Shown here one piece after another: positions 28,759 to 38,433 of a stretch of 64,000 nt of DNA. The notes below the pieces were generated by a model, which did not search any database, was not told the origin of the DNA, and worked only from the letters and a program-made list of their open reading frames with translations. How positions within the stretch are numbered: the first letter of the stretch is position 1; every line of letters starts with the position of its first letter. The DNA comes from Chitinophaga sp. Cy-1792 (lineage in GTDB: Bacteria; Bacteroidota; Bacteroidia; Chitinophagales; Chitinophagaceae): NCBI RefSeq assembly GCF_011752935.1, contig NZ_VWWO01000002.1:2744196-2808195 (forward strand), given 5' to 3'. Position numbers and translations under genes: made by a program.

Positions 28759-29103
28759 TCAGTTATACTCATGAAAAAACACGGCCGCTATTTCAGAAAT
28801 CGCCACCAGCAGATATAATATCCCTGCATAGTTGCGCATGCCTGCTCTGTATAGCAGGTAAGTTGGAATAAGATAGATCAGGAATTTGAAGACCAGGATA
28901 TAAGGCAATTTTAACCGGGTCCTGGAGGTGGGCGCTGCCCATATAGCCCATAACAGGATTATCAGCGCGAATAAGCCCGCAGCCACCAGGTATTTCACCC
29001 AGGGAGATACAATAGTTTTAACAGGTACATACACTACCACTATCAGCATAATAATCTCCAGTGAAAAAGCAAGCAAGCGATTTAATGACTTGATGAGGAA
29101 CAT
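28759..29103 (-). CDS. DUF2568 (YrdB-like) small membrane protein
   Basis: 114 residues with four predicted transmembrane helices and the conserved WAIWAAPTSRTRL segment between helices 2 and 3 that marks DUF2568/YrdB proteins. Function of the family is unknown. No convincing operon partner: 94 bp from the DsbD-domain gene and 127 bp from the methyltransferase. Confidence 0.75.
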   Translation of the reverse strand: MFLIKSLNRLLAFSLEIIMLIVVVYVPVKTIVSPWVKYLVAAGLFALIILLWAIWAAPTSRTRLKLPYILVFKFLIYLIPTYLLYRAGMRNYAGILYLLVAISEIAAVFFHEYN

Positions 29104-29230
29104 AAGATAAACAGGATTAGGATTTCAATAGGTACCAAAAATAACAAATCCACCTGATTTTCATTGTTGCTTCCTCCTCCACTCCTGGCAGAAAAACCAG
29201 GTAAGATTTAAAACTGACAGGCAATTAATA

Positions 29231-30079
29231 TCAGGTAGTTGCTACAAGAAACACCTCCCCACTGGCAGGTACAAAATCGTCTATCCTGTTTTGAAAATAC
29301 CTATCTGTCATATCTTTTGTAGAGATAGTCTGAATATCTTTCAGACCTGCTTCTCTGGCGAGTGCTTTAATTTGCTCTTCACTGAAAAAGCTGACGAAGG
29401 GAGTGCCTGCTGCCGCTGCTCCTTTGATGGCTATTTCCTGCATAGGCTGGTCTTCCTTGTCCAGCATATCTATGGGTAAATAAAAGGCGATGGCGATCGT
29501 GGAGCCAGGAGCCAGCAGCTTCATTTTTTGTAGCGTAGCTGCGATAGTTTCCCGGGTAAGATAAATCGTTACACCCACACAGGATACCACCGCACGTTGC
29601 TGCACATCAAAACCACTTTTCAACAGCTCCTTCCACCAGGACGACACTTCGAAGTTGACCGGTACAAAATGAAGATTATCCGCAACACCGTAGCCGGTTT
29701 CCTTCAACCTTTTCTTTTTCCATGCCAGCGTATCCGGCTGGTCAATCTCGTAGATGTCAACCTGGGGGCCTAATACTGTATTTCTTTGGGCAAAACTATC
29801 CAGGCCGGCACCTAACAATACGTATTGCCTGACACCTTTTTCTATCTGGGTCTTTGCGATATCTTCAATAAAACGGGAACGTGCTACAACGGAAGCCCTC
29901 AGCCTTTTGGTATATTTCATATCCGGACGCTCCTGCCAGTCATCGTCAGGGGCAACTAACCGCAGTCCGACTTCATCTTCCATTACATAGGGCTTTGCGT
30001 CGGCCTGAAGGTGCAAGGCACGCCATAATGCAGTTCTTACCGCGGTATTATCCGGTTGAATTGGTTTTTCAGATGTCAT
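29231..30079 (-). CDS. Class I SAM-dependent methyltransferase (leucine carboxyl methyltransferase family)
   Basis: 282 residues. The SAM-binding motif QYVLLGAGLDSFAQR, the following DIYEIDQP acidic loop and VSCVGVTIYLTRE are characteristic of the LCMT/TIGR00027 group of O-methyltransferases. Cytosolic, no signal. The methyl acceptor is unknown; related bacterial enzymes methylate carboxylates of small metabolites. It stands alone between a DUF2568 gene and an SRPBCC gene, all on the minus strand. Confidence 0.83.
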   Translation of the reverse strand: MTSEKPIQPDNTAVRTALWRALHLQADAKPYVMEDEVGLRLVAPDDDWQERPDMKYTKRLRASVVARSRFIEDIAKTQIEKGVRQYVLLGAGLDSFAQRNTVLGPQVDIYEIDQPDTLAWKKKRLKETGYGVADNLHFVPVNFEVSSWWKELLKSGFDVQQRAVVSCVGVTIYLTRETIAATLQKMKLLAPGSTIAIAFYLPIDMLDKEDQPMQEIAIKGAAAAGTPFVSFFSEEQIKALAREAGLKDIQTISTKDMTDRYFQNRIDDFVPASGEVFLVATT

Positions 30080-30214
30080 ATCCTGCAGCTTAAATAATTA
30101 CAGATAGTGAAGGGTAAACCTGCTTTTTTGCAGCATTTCCCCACTGTAATATATTTAAAACCGGGTAAATTTAAACGCCGCCTGCCTGCAAAATCGTTGT
30201 TGTATATTTCCTGA

Positions 30215-30742
30215 CTATCTCGATTCTAATATCACTTTCAGTTTATCCAGACTATGCTGAACATCCTTACCCAGGAAATTATCCATGTTGATAAACAGCA
30301 GTGCGAGGTTCATAGGGTAGTTAAAATGTCCTTTCATGGTCCAGCTGACCCTCGTATGTGAGGCGTCTTCAGCAGTAAGGTCAAATGGTGTTTCCGCTGT
30401 GCTTTTAAATGGCTTCAGAAAGTGCAGCTCCACTGCCACACGTTTATTGTCTTCCAGGCCCTTTAACTCCAGTTCCCCGGAACCAACATCTTTGTTACCG
30501 GTATAGGCAAGTACACAACCTACCTGCCCATCTGTGCCGCTAATGGTTGTTTGCAGACCCGGGTCCTTCAGCAGCCATGCGTTAAACTGCCGGTGGTTCT
30601 TCAAATACATTAAAAAGCCATATACTTCCGCCACCGGCTTATTGATGATAACCTCTTTCCGGATCACATAATCTTTGGTGGTAAATAGCGGCACCAGCAG
30701 CAATAGCGCCACTATGCCCAATAAAATGTATACCGCAGTCAT
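30215..30742 (-). CDS. SRPBCC (START-like) family protein with N-terminal membrane helix
   Basis: 175 residues from the ATG at 30742; the open frame extends to 30805 but the longer start adds a Lys-rich stretch and would place the helix internally. One N-terminal transmembrane segment (AVYILLGIVALLLLVPLF), then a polyketide-cyclase/SRPBCC domain (VIRKEVIINKPVAEVYGFL, ending in the long helix NFLGKDVQHSLDKLK). The family binds hydrophobic ligands in a helix-grip pocket. The AraC-type regulator lies 82 bp upstream in the same direction and may control it. Confidence 0.78.
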   Translation of the reverse strand: MTAVYILLGIVALLLLVPLFTTKDYVIRKEVIINKPVAEVYGFLMYLKNHRQFNAWLLKDPGLQTTISGTDGQVGCVLAYTGNKDVGSGELELKGLEDNKRVAVELHFLKPFKSTAETPFDLTAEDASHTRVSWTMKGHFNYPMNLALLFINMDNFLGKDVQHSLDKLKVILESR

Positions 30743-30824
30743 TAACTTCTTTTTTATCAATGGAGGTATTTTTATTACAAAGTAACATACTTTGTTTTCA
30801 ACCAAATTGTAAAAAATCAGGGGC

Positions 30825-31613
30825 TTACCAACTATATGGTGTTTTAAAAAATTCTCTTGGCGACTGCCCGGTAAATCCCCGAAATTGTCTTATAAAGTGC
30901 GATTGGTCATAATATTCATATTTATGGGCGAGTTCCGTCAGCGACCTGTTATTGCCCTTGTCTGCTATCAGCGACTTCATACGCGCAATATTTGCAAATT
31001 GCTTGGGGGTAGCACCCACTACCTTTCTGAACCGCTTTTCAAATGTATCGATGCTTAAATCGTAGGCTTGTGCCAGTCCGCCTACGGATATAATACCCGC
31101 GTTAAGATGTATCTGCCTTACAGCCTCCGTAACCAGTTTGTCTGCATCATTATGCAGCAGCCTGGCGGTTAACCACTGTTCTATTATGCCTATCCGTTCC
31201 TGGTGGCTGGTGGCATTGCCTATCTGCTCATACCATCTGCGAATATCTGCACCTGCAAACAAATGCGCTACCGGCTCAAAGTGTTCAAAAAAATCCGGCA
31301 GCGACTGCCTGAAAATGGCGTAAGCGCCTGCCTCCCGGAACTGTACCAGTATAGTACCTGTACCGGCATCGTAACAGAACTTCCGCGAGGAATTCCTGAT
31401 ACCTGACAATACCATACCGGGTATCATCAGCTTCTCTTCTGCTTTGCCTGACATGCTGCCGCTCACGCTTACCTGGCCACAGTATTGTATTGCCAGTACA
31501 AATCCAAAATGCGGCACGACCAACGTATCTGCCATGCCCGCTGTCTCAACGATGGTATACCGCTGAACCACATTCATCAATACAGGGGAAGGCTGAAAAG
31601 TCTGAACTTGCAT
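30825..31613 (-). CDS. AraC-family transcriptional regulator
   Basis: 262 residues. The C-terminal third carries two helix-turn-helix motifs of the AraC/XylS type (ISVGGLAQAYDLSIDTFEKRF and SLTELAHKYEYYDQSHFIRQF, then FTGQSPREF). The N-terminal part looks like the DUF6597/cupin-like sensor common in Bacteroidota AraC proteins. Effector unknown. Likely regulates itself and possibly the SRPBCC gene downstream. Confidence 0.88.
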   Translation of the reverse strand: MQVQTFQPSPVLMNVVQRYTIVETAGMADTLVVPHFGFVLAIQYCGQVSVSGSMSGKAEEKLMIPGMVLSGIRNSSRKFCYDAGTGTILVQFREAGAYAIFRQSLPDFFEHFEPVAHLFAGADIRRWYEQIGNATSHQERIGIIEQWLTARLLHNDADKLVTEAVRQIHLNAGIISVGGLAQAYDLSIDTFEKRFRKVVGATPKQFANIARMKSLIADKGNNRSLTELAHKYEYYDQSHFIRQFRGFTGQSPREFFKTPYSW

Positions 31614-31738
31614 ATCAGTTGTTTGATATACTAAAAATAGACATTAACAGCGAAAAAGAATGTCACCCTTCTTACCGGGCACAGGCCTACTATAAAAATG
31701 AATGTGCGGAGATCCATCTTCATAAAATCTGCAAAAAC

Positions 31739-31776
31739 AAAAGATCGCAGAAGGAAATCTCCTCCTGCGATCTTTT
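31739..31776 (-). terminator. Intrinsic terminator of locus 3
   Basis: 12-bp perfect outer stem (31739-31750 with 31765-31776) with further inner AGGA/TCCT pairing. On the minus strand it is followed by TTTTGTTTTTG-like sequence. It lies about 60 bp beyond the GH18 stop. Confidence 0.75.
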
Positions 31777-31839
31777 ACATGGATATTTCTACTCCCCGCA
31801 ACACGGTATCGGTTAAACAGGACGTTAATGAAATTAACG

Positions 31840-33057
31840 TTATTGGATTTTCACAGATGACATTTTACCATTTGCTTTTGGCGACAAAGAAGACAATGCA
31901 CTATTGCTGGCAGTGAGTGTCCAGGAAGTGCCTGCGAAATTATCGTTATCATACATGATAACTGTCCAGCCAACAGGGATTTTTACAGAGGAAGCCCAAT
32001 TATCAGGTACACCAGCGGTAGCCAGTTGCGCAGTAGTATAGGTACCTTTTGCCAGCGGCAGCGACATCGTACCAGCATACGATGCACTCTGATAAAAATA
32101 CACCGAAGCAGGGTTCATCGCCTGTATAGCGGCGTTAGTAGTTACATAATTACGACCCGAATTAGGACCTTCCATATCTATACCATAAGCGAATACGCCG
32201 CCCTTAGTACCCTGCGTTGGCTGCCATGCCGCATAAGCGGGCATCTGGCCTGCCTGGTAACCGGTGCCGTCTTCATAAGATACGCCTACCAGGAACCTGG
32301 AAGGAGTAATATAGGAACTGTAAGTATTAAAGGTACCCTGCAAGCTGGTTACATTCCGCCAGTAGGCCTGCAAAAACACATAACTCACCATATTTTTGAT
32401 GCCTGACATCAACGCATTACCATTCTGATTGGTATCATAAATCAACAGCTTTCCTGTGCCGGATAAAGGCCCCAGGTACTGCGACAAAGCCTGAAAACAG
32501 GCTATCTGATCCTGCAAGGTGGTACCGGTAGCCGTGCTTTCAATGTCTATATCATATCCGTCGTAGTTGTAAGTATTGATCATTGTCATGATACCACTTA
32601 CCCAACTGGCCAGTCCCGTCGGATTGGTAGACGCACCTGCAAAATAACCGCCGGTGTACACTACTTTAGTGCCCCGTGCATGCAGGTAAGGAACATATAC
32701 CAGCTTGAGCGTATCCCAATAAGGATTGGTAGCCGGTGTATAATCGGTAAATACGCTCACGATATCCAGACTGTCTGGCAGATCAGTCATGCGGGTTTTA
32801 TAATTAACCGGATCGGTGACATAATCGCCCCAGGTTCTGTAATAACCCATCATCAACTGATGCGGACTGTTCTTATAGGCAATCAGACTATCCAATCCAG
32901 CTCCTGTTAAGGTAAGTGTCCCTCCTGTCATCGATTTATTAACAGTCAATGACTGCGGTTTTTCCTCGCGGAGGTTTTTAGAACAACCGGAGACCATCAG
33001 CAATGCGACAGCTCCCAATGAAAAAAGGCGGGTAAAAATGGAGAATGTTCCTGGCAT
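31840..33057 (-). CDS. GH18-family glycosidase lipoprotein with crystallin-like C-terminus
   Basis: 405 residues with a lipoprotein signal (LLMVSGC, Cys about 25). The GH18 signature YDGYDIDIES puts the catalytic acid Glu at about 172. The short barrel and lack of a chitinase insertion domain resemble endo-beta-N-acetylglucosaminidases (EndoF/H type), which cleave N-glycan cores, more than true chitinases. The last about 45 residues (GWTVIMYDNDNFAG, then SWTL) look like one beta/gamma-crystallin motif, a calcium-binding beta sandwich half. It is the cargo of locus 3, 137 bp behind susD, so the locus probably handles GlcNAc-containing glycans. Confidence 0.85.
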   Translation of the reverse strand: MPGTFSIFTRLFSLGAVALLMVSGCSKNLREEKPQSLTVNKSMTGGTLTLTGAGLDSLIAYKNSPHQLMMGYYRTWGDYVTDPVNYKTRMTDLPDSLDIVSVFTDYTPATNPYWDTLKLVYVPYLHARGTKVVYTGGYFAGASTNPTGLASWVSGIMTMINTYNYDGYDIDIESTATGTTLQDQIACFQALSQYLGPLSGTGKLLIYDTNQNGNALMSGIKNMVSYVFLQAYWRNVTSLQGTFNTYSSYITPSRFLVGVSYEDGTGYQAGQMPAYAAWQPTQGTKGGVFAYGIDMEGPNSGRNYVTTNAAIQAMNPASVYFYQSASYAGTMSLPLAKGTYTTAQLATAGVPDNWASSVKIPVGWTVIMYDNDNFAGTSWTLTASNSALSSLSPKANGKMSSVKIQ

Positions 33058-33194
33058 TTTTTTTTGATTTAATGATTAAGAATGCATCATTTGAAATAAA
33101 AAATCCGGGCATCTGTTTTCAATCACTGTTCTATAGAAAATAACTGTGCTAACGTATTTGCGCTTGTAAATAGATGAAGGGCAGACCCATAACA

Positions 33195-34811
33195 CTATGG
33201 TTTCTTATCCCACCATAACCGGGTACTTCCATTATCCGGACCGCCTAACAGGCCTACCGCCTTTTGCACTTCAAGGGCATTGGTGTTATACTCAGGTAAT
33301 GGGAAAGGCAGGCGTCTTACCCTGGTCTGCGTACTAATCACACCGTTACTGTAATTCACTACTATCGGGAATGTTTTAGGATACCCCGTACGTCTTAATT
33401 CAGACCAGCCTTCTCCACCTTCCGGATAAATAGCAATCCATTTCTGGGTTATAATACGCTCCAGGTTTTTCTCAAAACTATCTCCATCTTCCCACCTGAT
33501 CGTAATGGTACTTAGCTCAGGAGCGCCGGGAGCAACATTATTCTTACTATCTACAGGGTCTGTATAAGGAGCTGCAGTACTGGTGTTATCTGCCAGATAG
33601 GTAGCTACACCAGGAACGTTTTCTTTGGCAAAAGATACCTGTATCCCCTGCTCATACAATGCTTTAGCGGTACCATTCATATTCCAGTTTCTCAAAGCAC
33701 CTTCCGCACGCAGGAAATAAACTTCCGCAGCTGTCATCCACTGGATAGGTGTAGATACTGTTACATGCAGACCAGAAAAGTTTTTCCGGTCATCTTTAGC
33801 AACAATATCAATTCCTGCCCTGATGCCTTTATATACACCCGGGAACTCTGTCGAAGTATTGAAATACGCTGCAATCCTCGGGTCATGGAACCCGGTCAGG
33901 AACGATTCCATGTTGGCAGACATACGTGTATCTGCCCCATATGTTTCAGAGATAACATATAGTGGGTTCACAATAGTAATACCTCCCTGCGTTTGCAACA
34001 GGGCATTATCGTTATTATCTGTCAGCAGGCCATGTGCATCTGCTACGGCCTCTTCTGCTTTTTGTCTGGCAAGGTCCGGCAATACATACGACAGGCGCAT
34101 CGCAGCTCTCAGCTTGATGGAATTGGCCAGCCGCATCCATTTGATGAAATCACCGCTATAAACCAGGTCGTATTTCTCAATAGGCTTTGCACCCGGATTT
34201 GCTTTGGTATATTTATCCAGGCTCGCGATCGCTTTATCAAGGTCAGTAAAGAAAGAACGGTAGATGGTTTCCTGGCTATCATATGCCACACTAAATCCTC
34301 CGCCGCCATAAGCAGAATAAGGCATAGGACCGTACAGGTCAGTCACCCGCTGCATAGACAGCACCTTGATGATTTGCGCTACGGCAAAAATTTCAGGATT
34401 GGAAATGCTGTCTCTTCTTTTTATCTCCAGCCATCCACTCAGCACATTATTCAGTTCATTGTTGAAATAGGCGCGTGTCCAGCCATCATTCAACGCGTAG
34501 GTAGCATTATTCCGGCTACCACCAAAAGGGGTCGGAAATGCCAGGAAACCACTGAAAACGTCGGCACATAAATTTTGTCCTACCTGGTAAACAGAAGCAT
34601 CGCCTGTAGTGGCATTGGGGAAAACACTTTTCTCCATTTGGGTAATGAAAATCGCTTTCCCGATGTAATCGTATTGCAACAGCGAATCTGTCGCCTTGGA
34701 CGGGTCCCTGTTATAGTCCTCAAAATTTTTGGTGCAGGATACTGACAGCAGCAATAAAGCACCCGCCGCGATCAGGCTTATTCGTTTATACCACGATATA
34801 TGTTGATTCAT
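33195..34811 (-). CDS. SusD/RagB-family lipoprotein (locus 3)
   Basis: 538 residues, lipoprotein signal (ALLLLSVSC). The N-terminus (NFEDYNRDPSKATD) and ERIITQKWIAIYPEGGEGWSELRRTGYP motif near the C-terminus are those of the SusD-like_2 subgroup, different from the SusD proteins of loci 1 and 2. It follows susC by 24 bp. Ligand probably a host or fungal GlcNAc glycan, judged only from the GH18 neighbour. Confidence 0.92.
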   Translation of the reverse strand: MNQHISWYKRISLIAAGALLLLSVSCTKNFEDYNRDPSKATDSLLQYDYIGKAIFITQMEKSVFPNATTGDASVYQVGQNLCADVFSGFLAFPTPFGGSRNNATYALNDGWTRAYFNNELNNVLSGWLEIKRRDSISNPEIFAVAQIIKVLSMQRVTDLYGPMPYSAYGGGGFSVAYDSQETIYRSFFTDLDKAIASLDKYTKANPGAKPIEKYDLVYSGDFIKWMRLANSIKLRAAMRLSYVLPDLARQKAEEAVADAHGLLTDNNDNALLQTQGGITIVNPLYVISETYGADTRMSANMESFLTGFHDPRIAAYFNTSTEFPGVYKGIRAGIDIVAKDDRKNFSGLHVTVSTPIQWMTAAEVYFLRAEGALRNWNMNGTAKALYEQGIQVSFAKENVPGVATYLADNTSTAAPYTDPVDSKNNVAPGAPELSTITIRWEDGDSFEKNLERIITQKWIAIYPEGGEGWSELRRTGYPKTFPIVVNYSNGVISTQTRVRRLPFPLPEYNTNALEVQKAVGLLGGPDNGSTRLWWDKKP

Positions 34812-34835
34812 AACTTATCTTTTTTGTTGGAACAT

Positions 34836-37800
34836 TTAGAAAGAAACCTTCAGTTGAAGTCCGAGCTGACGCAGACTGGGCTGCATGAAATAATCGTACC
34901 CCTGGAAATAGGTGCCGGTAGCCATAGATACTTCCGGATCAAAAGGTGCTTTGTTATATAGCATCAGGAGATTTCTTGCGGTTACACCCAGGCTGAGCCC
35001 CTGTATTTTATCATTAAAATATTTTCCGGAGAAATTATATCCGAGTGAAAGTTCACGTACGCGGATATTGGTAGCGCTGTATACGTATTCTCCCAGAATG
35101 TCAGCTCTCGCGGCTCCCAGGATATCTTTATAATATTTCTGCGCATCAATCATCTGACCATTTACATTCACGCCACCTGCATCTCTTGCTGCAGCTGATT
35201 GTTTAGATACGCCATATCCATCCATCAACGCCTGTGTAGCAGAAACTACCTGTCCGCCGAAACGTCCGTCCACCAATATATTCAGGTAGAAATTATGCAG
35301 GGTAAAGCTGTTGTTGAAACCGATGTTAAAGTCAGGGCTGGACCGGCCTACTTTCACTGCCTTCGTCGTTGTTTGCAATGTACCGTCGGTGCCGGTCACG
35401 ATGTTGCCTTTGGCGTCTCTTACGAATGCACGCTGATAAATATCACTGAGGGTTCCGCCTGCTGCAATAAATCCGCCGCCGATAGACAATGAATCCTGGG
35501 ATTCTGTTTTACCGGTAAATGGATTCTGGTAATTTTTCATTACCTCTTTAATCTCGTTGCGGTTGAGGGTAAAGGTCAGTGTAGGGTTCCACGATAATGC
35601 ACCGAAGTTGCCTACATACCCTACCATCGTTTCAATACCTTTATTATTGATTTTACCGGCATTTACATAATAGGTGCTATAGCCGGAGCCTGGAGGCGGG
35701 CTGGCAGAAAATATCTGGTTGGTGGTATTGGTATTATAGTAGGTGAAGGAGAAATTCAGTTTATTATTCATAAACTTCAGGTCTACTCCCGCATCAAAAG
35801 AGGCCGTTTTTTCCGGCTTCAGGGCAGAAAAAGGTTTTGCTGCGATAGGCGTTACCACACCCGCAGTTACCGGGTACAGGGCATAGGTCAGGTAAGGGCT
35901 TGGAGGATTTCCGACATAGCTCATCGACGCACGGGCCTTGGCATAGGAAATGAAATCGGGCAATTTTACCATATCGCTGATAATACCAGACAATCCTACT
36001 GACGGATAAAAGGTATGTGATTTCTCTGCAAAAGCCAGCTGGGAAATCCAGTCGTTACGGCCTGTCAGGTCCAGGAACAGGTAATTTTTATATCCTAACT
36101 GGGTAGTCAGAAATACAGCCTGCGTCTGATTACGGCTTCTGGACTCACCACCGCCAATATGCAGCTGATCAATATTTGAAACAGAGAAGAAGTTAGGGAC
36201 GCCGGATGATGCCAATGCACCACCAATGCTGGCACCATTCACCTGGTTATCAGTAATGCTGGTTCCCAGCACTGCATTCAGGGAGAAATTGCCCATCTTC
36301 TTATTCAAAGACAGTAACAGGTCTGCATAGGTTTGCTTACTGGTAGTGGAACCGTGATTATAGCTACCATTGGGACTACCGGTGAACAACTGTAGTGTAG
36401 AAGCATAGTTCTCTGTAATATCATTGTCGGTGGCGTTATCTACCTTCACCCTTCCGGCAATATTCAGCCAGCTGGTGATATTGTATTTAAGCGCAACACT
36501 AGCCAGCAATCGCTGTCTGTCTACCGTATGCAGCATACGGTAAACGGTCCAGTAGGGATTCTGTGCGGCCAGGCTTAAATCTCCGTAAGGCCAGTATTGG
36601 ATATTATAGTTATGAGAGATATCATAGCGTTCGTAATTTTTGTAATTGTCGAAATTATCTGAACGTGGAAACAGGTACACCGGTACCAGTGGATTTATGT
36701 ACTGGCCGCTATGTGGCGGATTACGCAATTCCTGCGTCAGGTACATCGCGCTGATATCCAGTGTCAGCCTATCCTGAATAAGTGCGGTAGAATTACGTAC
36801 AGAGATATTGTACCTGTTAAGTTTGTTGTTTGGAATAATGCCCTTTGAATTCAGGGAAGACAGGGAGAAATACGTCTGGTTTTTCTGCGTACCAGTAGAA
36901 ACACTGAGCGCATTGGAGAATTCCGTACCTGTTTTGAAGAAGCTGTTCGGATCATAACCGGAAGGCGTTGACAATGCCGGCCCCCAGCTTTCAAAGGATT
37001 TATTACCAGTAGAAGAAGTAGTAGAACCATATTTGTTTTGTTCTTCTACTTTAACAAGTGGATTGTAAATAGAAGCACCCGACGAAAAATTCACCCGCAG
37101 CTTACCTTCTACTCCTTTCTTTGTGTTGATCAGTACGACACCATTAGCAGCCTGGCCACCATACAATGCAGCAGCGGAGGCACCACTTAACACCGAGATA
37201 CTTTCTATATCATCCGGGTTGAGGTTGGAAATACCATCACCATAATCGGTGCCACCGAAATTATCTGCTGCCTGTCCGGCGGAGGAGAGTTGCTGTAACG
37301 GGATCCCATCTACCACGTATAAAGCGCCGTTATTACCACTTATAGATTTCAGACCACGCATGATCACACGGGTGGAGCCACCAATACCAGGGGTACTGTT
37401 GATGGTCACACCGGCCACCTTGCCTGTCAGACTGTTTACAAAGCTCGCATTACGTACATCATTGACTTCTTTTCCACCTATGGTCTGCAGATTATAGGTC
37501 AATGACCGCTCATTTCTTTTGATACCTAATGCCGTAACCACCACGGCATCTATGATCCCTTCCTCCATTTTCAACTGGATGGAGACCTCCGTATTATTGC
37601 CAACGGTTAATTCCCTGCGCTGGTAACCGATAGAGGAAATAATCAGTACATCGCCGGGGGAAGCGTTGATGCTAAACTCACCGTTTGCATTGGTCACCAC
37701 ACCCTTTCCGGTGTTCTTAATCAGCACGGTGGCACCTGGAACAGGATTGCCGGCGGCATCCTTTACAGTACCCCGAAGGTTACGGTCTGCTTCGGATAGC

Positions 37801-38198
37801 TCAGTGTGCTGGCCCGGGCTGGCTGGGATAGGTTTAGGTCTTAACAAAATAGTACGATCAACGATTTCATAGGAAATGGATTGATCTTTGAAGCAATCGT
37901 CCAGGGCCTCTTTGAGCGGTTTATTGGCAATCTGGATATTCACTGGTTTGGACTGACGGAGTAACTCATTTTCATACCAGAAAAAATAGTCAGTCTGCTT
38001 CTCGATCTGTTTCAATGTTGTCAGGAGCTTTGCATTCTTTTGAGATAAGCTCACTACCTGTCCATAGCCCGCTGCATGTACCTGGACAACCATTGCTACA
38101 ATAGCGACCATCGTAATTTTCATTACAAGCAATGTTTTAATAATGGAGTGACTGTTGAATTTTGGAATTTTCCGGGCAATAATCGCCTTAGAACACAT
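34836..38198 (-). CDS. SusC/RagA TonB-linked outer-membrane transporter with STN domain (locus 3)
   Basis: Taken from the ATG at 38198 (1120 aa); an in-frame ATG at 38267 would add a poor 23-residue extension overlapping the leader. Signal (about 20-45), STN domain (about 46-115), carboxypeptidase-regulatory-like domain (NLRGTVKDAAGNPVPGATVL), plug with DIESISVLSGASAAALYGGQ and a C-terminal barrel ending QLGLQLKVSF. The motif VLSGASAAALYG differs slightly from the VLKDA form in loci 1 and 2, in line with the different SusD subgroup. Signalling through the STN domain to the upstream FecR is expected. Confidence 0.94.
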   Translation of the reverse strand: MCSKAIIARKIPKFNSHSIIKTLLVMKITMVAIVAMVVQVHAAGYGQVVSLSQKNAKLLTTLKQIEKQTDYFFWYENELLRQSKPVNIQIANKPLKEALDDCFKDQSISYEIVDRTILLRPKPIPASPGQHTELSEADRNLRGTVKDAAGNPVPGATVLIKNTGKGVVTNANGEFSINASPGDVLIISSIGYQRRELTVGNNTEVSIQLKMEEGIIDAVVVTALGIKRNERSLTYNLQTIGGKEVNDVRNASFVNSLTGKVAGVTINSTPGIGGSTRVIMRGLKSISGNNGALYVVDGIPLQQLSSAGQAADNFGGTDYGDGISNLNPDDIESISVLSGASAAALYGGQAANGVVLINTKKGVEGKLRVNFSSGASIYNPLVKVEEQNKYGSTTSSTGNKSFESWGPALSTPSGYDPNSFFKTGTEFSNALSVSTGTQKNQTYFSLSSLNSKGIIPNNKLNRYNISVRNSTALIQDRLTLDISAMYLTQELRNPPHSGQYINPLVPVYLFPRSDNFDNYKNYERYDISHNYNIQYWPYGDLSLAAQNPYWTVYRMLHTVDRQRLLASVALKYNITSWLNIAGRVKVDNATDNDITENYASTLQLFTGSPNGSYNHGSTTSKQTYADLLLSLNKKMGNFSLNAVLGTSITDNQVNGASIGGALASSGVPNFFSVSNIDQLHIGGGESRSRNQTQAVFLTTQLGYKNYLFLDLTGRNDWISQLAFAEKSHTFYPSVGLSGIISDMVKLPDFISYAKARASMSYVGNPPSPYLTYALYPVTAGVVTPIAAKPFSALKPEKTASFDAGVDLKFMNNKLNFSFTYYNTNTTNQIFSASPPPGSGYSTYYVNAGKINNKGIETMVGYVGNFGALSWNPTLTFTLNRNEIKEVMKNYQNPFTGKTESQDSLSIGGGFIAAGGTLSDIYQRAFVRDAKGNIVTGTDGTLQTTTKAVKVGRSSPDFNIGFNNSFTLHNFYLNILVDGRFGGQVVSATQALMDGYGVSKQSAAARDAGGVNVNGQMIDAQKYYKDILGAARADILGEYVYSATNIRVRELSLGYNFSGKYFNDKIQGLSLGVTARNLLMLYNKAPFDPEVSMATGTYFQGYDYFMQPSLRQLGLQLKVSF

Positions 38199-38270
38199 AA
38201 CTTTGTTTTGTTTGAGTGAATAATAACAAGACTGACTTTTGTTTTTTCTTAACTCAACGCAAATCAATGG

Positions 38271-38295
38271 CGCCCCCGGATTGCACTCCGGGGCG
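38271..38295 (-). promoter_or_regulatory. Hairpin in the fecR-susC gap (locus 3)
   Basis: GC-rich inverted repeat (38271-38280 with 38287-38295, one bulge, 6-nt loop). In the gene direction it is preceded by eight A residues; on the opposite strand this gives a terminator-like T-run. It lies about 73 nt before the chosen susC ATG, like the hairpins of loci 1 and 2. Confidence 0.5.
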
Positions 38296-38433
38296 TTTTT
38301 TTTGGTTGAGCCTTCTTAATGAGGAGGTGGAATTCTGCTTATTTTTTCATTCCTCACCGTTTAAACTGATATAGCTGTTGTTGTTGGTTGACCAGGTTAT
38401 TGCTTCATTGCACTGTTAAATTTATTACACTGA

